NCBI GenBank assembly: GCA_021845835.1
Contig: JAJZVE010000015.1
Location: 1-18,929, forward strand
Direction of reading: 5' to 3'
Origin: Pseudomonadota bacterium
GTDB taxonomy: Bacteria > Pseudomonadota > Alphaproteobacteria > Acetobacterales > Acetobacteraceae
Length of the DNA stretch: 18,929 nucleotides
The position numbers and the translations under genes are program-made. This document shows positions 15,499 to 18,929 of the stretch, piece by piece. Every line of letters starts with the position of its first letter. The stretch's first letter is position 1. The notes beneath the pieces are model-generated. The model had not been told where the DNA came from, ran no database searches, and was given only the letters and a program-made list of their open reading frames with translations.

Positions 15499-16925
15499 CA
15501 GGCGGCGGTCTGCCGCTCCCGCAGGAAGTGGAAGAACTCCACGCCCTCGCGCAGCCGCCGCTTCATCATCTGCGGGCTGCGCACCATCTCGCCGACGATC
15601 GACGCGATCTTGGGCGCGCGGAAGTAGAACCGCCTGTAGAAGGTCTCGACGGAATCGAAGATTTCCGTGTGCGCCAGATGCGGATAGTGCAGCGGCGCGA
15701 TCTGGATGCCGTGCTCGTCCACCAGTTCGGCATGCGATGCGTCCAGCCAGCCGTTCTGCAGCGCCTGCTGGTGCAGGAACGTGCCGGGATAGGGTGCGGC
15801 GAGCGAGACCTGCAGCGTGTGCGGGTTCACCTCGATGGCAAAACGGATGGTCTCCTCGATCGTCTCGCGCGTCTCGCCGGGCAGGCCGAGGATGAAGGTG
15901 CCGTGGATCTTGATGCCGAGGTCGTGGCAGTCCTGCGTGAACCGCTTCGCCACCTCGATCCGCATCCCCTTCTTGATGTTGTGCAGGATCTGCTGGTTGC
16001 CGCTCTCGTAGCCGACCAGCAGCAGCCTCAGCCCGTTGTCGCGCAGCACCTTCAGGGTTTCACGTGGAACATTTGCCTTGGCGTTGCAGCTCCAGGTGAC
16101 GCCGAGCCGGCCCAGCTCGCGCGCGATCGCCTCGGCGCGCGGCAGGTTGTCGGTGAAGGTGTCGTCGTCGAAGAAGAATTCCCTGACCTGCGGGAAATAC
16201 GATTTCGCCAGCCGGATTTCCTCGGCGACGTGCTCCGCCGAGCGCACCCGGTAGCGGTGCCCGCCGACCGTCTGCGGCCACAGGCAGAACGTGCAGCGGC
16301 TCTTGCAGCCGCGCCCGGTGTAGAGCGACAGATACGGATGCAGCAGATAGCCGATGAAGTAGTCCTCGACCCTGAGGTCGCGCTTGTACACCTCGGTGAC
16401 GAAGGGCAGCCGGTCCATGTCCTCCAGCGTCGCACGGTCCCTGTTGTGGACGATGCTGCCGTCCGGCCCGCGATAGCTGATGCCGTCGATGGCGGCGAAG
16501 TCGCGCCCTTCCGCTGCCTCCAGGATGGTGAAGTCGAACTCGTTGCGGGCGACGAAGTCGATCGGCGCGCCCTGCTTGAGGCTCTCCTCCGGCTGCACCG
16601 CGACCTTGGCGCCGACGAAGCCGACTTTCAGGCGGGGATTGGCATCCTTGAGCGCCCGCGCCACCCGCACATCGGCGGCGAAGGACGGGGTCGAAGTGTG
16701 CATCACGCACAAGTCATAGCCGCGGATCGTCCCGATCACGCTGTCGAGGCCGGTGCGGCTGGGCGGGGCGTCGATCAGGCGGCTGCCCGGCACCAGCGCC
16801 GCCGGCTGCGCGAGCCAGGTCGGATACCAGAAACTGCGTATTTCCCGCTTCGCCTGGTAGCGCGAGCCGGCGCCGCCGTCGAAGCCGTCGAAGGACGGCG
16901 GCTGCAGAAACAGCGTCTTCATCAT
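15498..16925 (-). CDS. hpnJ: hopanoid biosynthesis radical SAM protein HpnJ
   Basis: 475 residues. The N-terminal part (about 1-140) is a B12-binding-like domain starting MKTLFLQPPSFDGFDGG. The radical SAM domain follows with CKSRCTFC (C207, C211, C214), the FFFDDDTFTDN strand (250-260) and the C-terminal LGLPGET block. HpnJ performs the ring contraction that converts the glucosaminyl hopanoid into the cyclitol ether. The ATG at 16925 overlaps the hpnI stop (ATGA); the frame stays open far upstream across hpnI, but that part is a shadow. The next gene hpnK overlaps the stop by one base. All cluster cysteines are intact, so the enzyme should be functional. Confidence 0.93.
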   Translation of the reverse strand: MMKTLFLQPPSFDGFDGGAGSRYQAKREIRSFWYPTWLAQPAALVPGSRLIDAPPSRTGLDSVIGTIRGYDLCVMHTSTPSFAADVRVARALKDANPRLKVGFVGAKVAVQPEESLKQGAPIDFVARNEFDFTILEAAEGRDFAAIDGISYRGPDGSIVHNRDRATLEDMDRLPFVTEVYKRDLRVEDYFIGYLLHPYLSLYTGRGCKSRCTFCLWPQTVGGHRYRVRSAEHVAEEIRLAKSYFPQVREFFFDDDTFTDNLPRAEAIARELGRLGVTWSCNAKANVPRETLKVLRDNGLRLLLVGYESGNQQILHNIKKGMRIEVAKRFTQDCHDLGIKIHGTFILGLPGETRETIEETIRFAIEVNPHTLQVSLAAPYPGTFLHQQALQNGWLDASHAELVDEHGIQIAPLHYPHLAHTEIFDSVETFYRRFYFRAPKIASIVGEMVRSPQMMKRRLREGVEFFHFLRERQTAA

Positions 16926-18085
16926 GCCCGTTCGGTCCCCAGCGATGCGGTCGGGCGCGACGTCCTGGCGGCCCGCATGCTGCGTCCACGCCAGTCCACC
17001 CGATCGCCCATGTAGCTCGTCAACAGCACGGCAGCGGACATGAGGTCGCGCAGCGGCAGGTGCCAGGGGGCGGCGATTGCGCCCGCGCCGTCCGCCAGCC
17101 CCAGCGCCCGCTCGATGGCGCGGGCCGCCAGCGCCCGCGCCAGCCAGGCGAGCGCGAACAGCGCCACCGTCCAGCGGGCGCCGCCACTGAGCGCGACCGC
17201 GAGCAGCGCCCAGGCCAGCGGGTACTGCACCGCCGAGGCGGCGAACGGCAGCGGCGCGAGGGCCCGAATGGTGCGCGCCCAGCGCAGCTCGTGGCGGAAC
17301 AGATCGCGCATCCGGGATTCCGGCACCGTGGTCGCCGGCACCGTGGCGGCCAGCCCGATGCGAAGCCCCAGCGCGCGCACCTTGCGCCCGAGCAGGTTGT
17401 CGTCCGCCAGATGGTCGCGCAGCGCCGCGAACCCGCCGATCGTGGCCAGCGTCTCGCGCCGCAGCGCCATCGTCGCGCCGAGCGCATCCTGCCGCCCGAG
17501 CCGGCGCGCCAGCAGCGCGCCGGGCAGGAAGCCGTGCGTGATCGCGCTGGCGCCGAGCTGCCCGGCCAGCGCGCCGCTCGCCGGCAACCCGGTATAGAGC
17601 GTGGTGACGAGACCGATGCCGGGCGGCTGCAGCGCCGCCGCAATCCGGCGCAGGTAGTCCGGGGCGACGTGCACGTCGCTGTCGGCGATCACCAGGACCG
17701 GGTGGCGCGCCGCCGGCAGCATGTTGGTCAGGTTGGCGACCTTGCGGTTGGCACCCGCCGCCGTGTCGTCGATCACCACCGCGATGTCGCAGGCCGGGAA
17801 GCGCGCCCGCAGCCGCCGCACCGCCGCCAGCGCCGGGTCGGCCGGGTCCTGAACGCCGAACACCACCTGGAACCGTGGATAGTCCTGCGCGCACACACTC
17901 GCCAGCGCCGCCTCCAGCAGCGGCTCGTCGCCATAGAGCGGCTTGAGCACGCTGATCGCCGGCAGCGCGTGCGCGCGCGGCGCCGGCGCCGCGCGGAACT
18001 GCCGCACCAGTCGCGCCCCGAGCAGCGTCTGGATCAGCCCGACCGCCGCAAGCAACGCGGCGACGAAGGCGAGCAGCTGCGGCAT
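16922..18085 (-). CDS. hpnI: hopanoid glycosyltransferase HpnI
   Basis: A 387-residue GT2 glycosyltransferase of the ceramide-glucosyltransferase type. It has an N-terminal membrane anchor (3-24), a catalytic domain beginning ISVLKPLYGDE (44-54), the sugar-nucleotide motif DSD (135-137), the acceptor base region ADDNLLG (227-233), the RHELRW motif (264-269), and C-terminal hydrophobic segments (about 281-300, 303-322, 342-358). HpnI transfers N-acetylglucosamine to bacteriohopanetetrol at the inner membrane. It starts 4 bp after hpnM ends and its stop overlaps the hpnJ start. Motif set, length and neighbours agree with the HpnI assignment. Confidence 0.92.
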   Translation of the reverse strand: MPQLLAFVAALLAAVGLIQTLLGARLVRQFRAAPAPRAHALPAISVLKPLYGDEPLLEAALASVCAQDYPRFQVVFGVQDPADPALAAVRRLRARFPACDIAVVIDDTAAGANRKVANLTNMLPAARHPVLVIADSDVHVAPDYLRRIAAALQPPGIGLVTTLYTGLPASGALAGQLGASAITHGFLPGALLARRLGRQDALGATMALRRETLATIGGFAALRDHLADDNLLGRKVRALGLRIGLAATVPATTVPESRMRDLFRHELRWARTIRALAPLPFAASAVQYPLAWALLAVALSGGARWTVALFALAWLARALAARAIERALGLADGAGAIAAPWHLPLRDLMSAAVLLTSYMGDRVDWRGRSMRAARTSRPTASLGTERA

Positions 18086-18089
18086 CGGG

Positions 18090-18692
18090 TCAGGAATTCC
18101 CCGACTGCAGGTTGGCGACCTTGCGTTGCAGCGAGGCGATCAGCCGCTCGGGACCGCCGCTGCCGATCAGGCTGCGGAAATCCGATCGCTGCACCGCGAC
18201 CCGGCTGATCGAGCCGTCCAGCAGCACGTCCACCACCCGCCAGCCCGCCGCGCCGTGGCGCATCTGATAGTCGAGGCGCGTCGGATCGCCGCTCCGCGGC
18301 ACCAGCTGCGTCGCCACCACCCGGTCGGCGCCGACCGCACGGGTCTGCGGCAGGATCTCGAAGCGCTGGCCGTCATAGCTGTCGAAGTTGGCGACGTAGC
18401 TGGCCACGGTATAGCGCGTGAACACGTCCAGCAGCTTCGCCTGCTCGGCCGGCGGGAAGGACGGCCAGCGCAGGCCGACCGACACCTGCAGGATCTGCGG
18501 CAGGTCGAACACCTGCGCGACGACCGGGCCGAGCACCGCGACGCGCTGCTCGAACGGGGCGGCATGCGCCATGCGCATGATCTGCAGCAGGGCGTCGTCC
18601 AGCCGCGCGATCGGCGCCGCCGGTCCGTCCTCCTCGGCCCGCGCCGCCGGCGCGGCGGCGAGGGCGAGGAACAGGACTGCCCGCCGTCTCAT
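18090..18692 (-). CDS. hpnM: periplasmic HpnM (MlaC/Ttg2D family)
   Basis: A 200-residue protein with an N-terminal signal peptide (MRRRAVLFLALAAAPAARA, cleavage expected before EED). The rest has the MlaC/Ttg2D layout: an early DALLQIMRMA helix, the F.QR...L.P.....FDLPQI region (47-68) and the GWRVVDVLLDGSISRV strand near residues 150-165. MlaC proteins carry lipids through the periplasm. The HpnM subgroup is found with hopanoid genes and is thought to act with transporters such as HpnN. The ATG overlaps the ispA stop (ATGA). It lies directly upstream of hpnI with a 4 bp gap, inside the same transcript. HpnM rather than general MlaC is chosen because no mlaDEF genes adjoin. Confidence 0.9.
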   Translation of the reverse strand: MRRRAVLFLALAAAPAARAEEDGPAAPIARLDDALLQIMRMAHAAPFEQRVAVLGPVVAQVFDLPQILQVSVGLRWPSFPPAEQAKLLDVFTRYTVASYVANFDSYDGQRFEILPQTRAVGADRVVATQLVPRSGDPTRLDYQMRHGAAGWRVVDVLLDGSISRVAVQRSDFRSLIGSGGPERLIASLQRKVANLQSGNS

Positions 18693-18929
18693 TGCCGGCG
18701 CGCCACGACGAACGCGGCCAGCTCCCGCAGCAGACCGGCGCGCTCACCGAAACTGTCCAGATGCCGCGCTGCCTGCGCCGCCAGCAGATCCGCCTGGGCG
18801 CGCGCCCGTTCCGCCCCGAGCACCGCGACCAGCGTCGCCTTGCCGGCGGCGGCGTCCTTGCCGGCGGTCTTGCCGGTTTCCTCGGTGGTGCCCTCGGCGT
18901 CCAGCAGGTCATCGGCGATCTGGAACGCC
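18689..18929 (-). CDS. ispA: polyprenyl synthetase (farnesyl diphosphate synthase type), 3' end only
   Basis: The last 79 residues of an IspA-like enzyme; the start lies beyond the right edge. The segment opens AFQIADDLLD, the second aspartate-rich region of trans-prenyl synthases (short form DDLLD). It is followed by EGTTEETGKTAGKDAAAGKATL, matching the conserved lysine-containing stretch that closes the active site, and then an alanine-rich helical tail. Farnesyl diphosphate synthase supplies the C15 units for squalene and hopene. Its stop overlaps the hpnM start (ATGA), tying it into the hopanoid operon. The catalytic first DDxxD is outside the window, so exact chain length is unknown; ispA is the most probable name. 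Confidence 0.85.
   Translation of the reverse strand, partial: AFQIADDLLDAEGTTEETGKTAGKDAAAGKATLVAVLGAERARAQADLLAAQAARHLDSFGERAGLLRELAAFVVARRQ

Noticed and set aside
15528..17015. Long rightward open frame opposite hpnJ
   Set aside because: hpnJ has a complete radical SAM protein on the other strand; the antisense frame shows no domain.
16926..17894. Upstream extension of hpnJ to make a ~800-residue fusion
   Set aside because: The extension is an off-frame reading of hpnI; the ATGA overlap at 16922-16925 is the natural start.

Overview
The window is very GC-rich (third codon positions almost all G or C). It carries lineage markers of Alphaproteobacteria: an MmcB-type repair protein, a DUF1489 protein, and a hopanoid side-chain island with hpnI/J/K and hpnM/N. 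The mix points to Rhodospirillales, most likely an Acetobacteraceae-like bacterium. This placement is inference; no rRNA or other phylogenetic marker is present. Nothing in the window looks like a phage, insertion sequence, integron or CRISPR array.

Left part (1-4 kb). A SAM-dependent methyltransferase, cut by the left edge, lies downstream of two stop/start-overlapping genes. These two encode related EAL-like proteins (about 470 and 380 residues) whose phosphodiesterase residues are partly or wholly lost. A PPP-type metallophosphatase is divergent to them, followed 31 bp later by a divergent HldE/RfaE-like bifunctional protein.

Middle (5.5-10.9 kb). This part holds convergent and divergent housekeeping and metabolic genes. 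They are mmcB, an epoxide-hydrolase-type alpha/beta hydrolase that overlaps a small HExxH zincin-like protein, and an overlapping pair of lysine 2,3-aminomutase (kamA) and a D-Ala-D-Ala-ligase-like ATP-grasp enzyme. A DUF1489 gene and a very small secreted histidine-rich protein closed by a strong hairpin follow. A short, probably coding or remnant frame of unknown identity fills the gap before hpnN.

Right part (11.3-18.9 kb). This is a hopanoid island. hpnN (RND-type hopanoid exporter) and an FkbM-type methyltransferase read rightward. They meet a tightly coupled leftward operon ispA(partial)-hpnM-hpnI-hpnJ-hpnK, in which neighbours overlap by 1-4 bp or are 4 bp apart. IspA makes the farnesyl diphosphate that feeds squalene and hopene synthesis. 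HpnI, HpnK and HpnJ turn bacteriohopanetetrol into the amino-cyclitol ether through GlcNAc transfer, deacetylation and radical ring contraction. HpnM and HpnN handle periplasmic transport. The core genes hpnC-H are not in this window.

The points most worth following are the kamA/ATP-grasp pair (possible beta-lysine ligation), the FkbM methyltransferase inside the hopanoid island, the degenerate EAL pair with a C-terminal cysteine cluster, and the HldE-like protein with altered active-site motifs.
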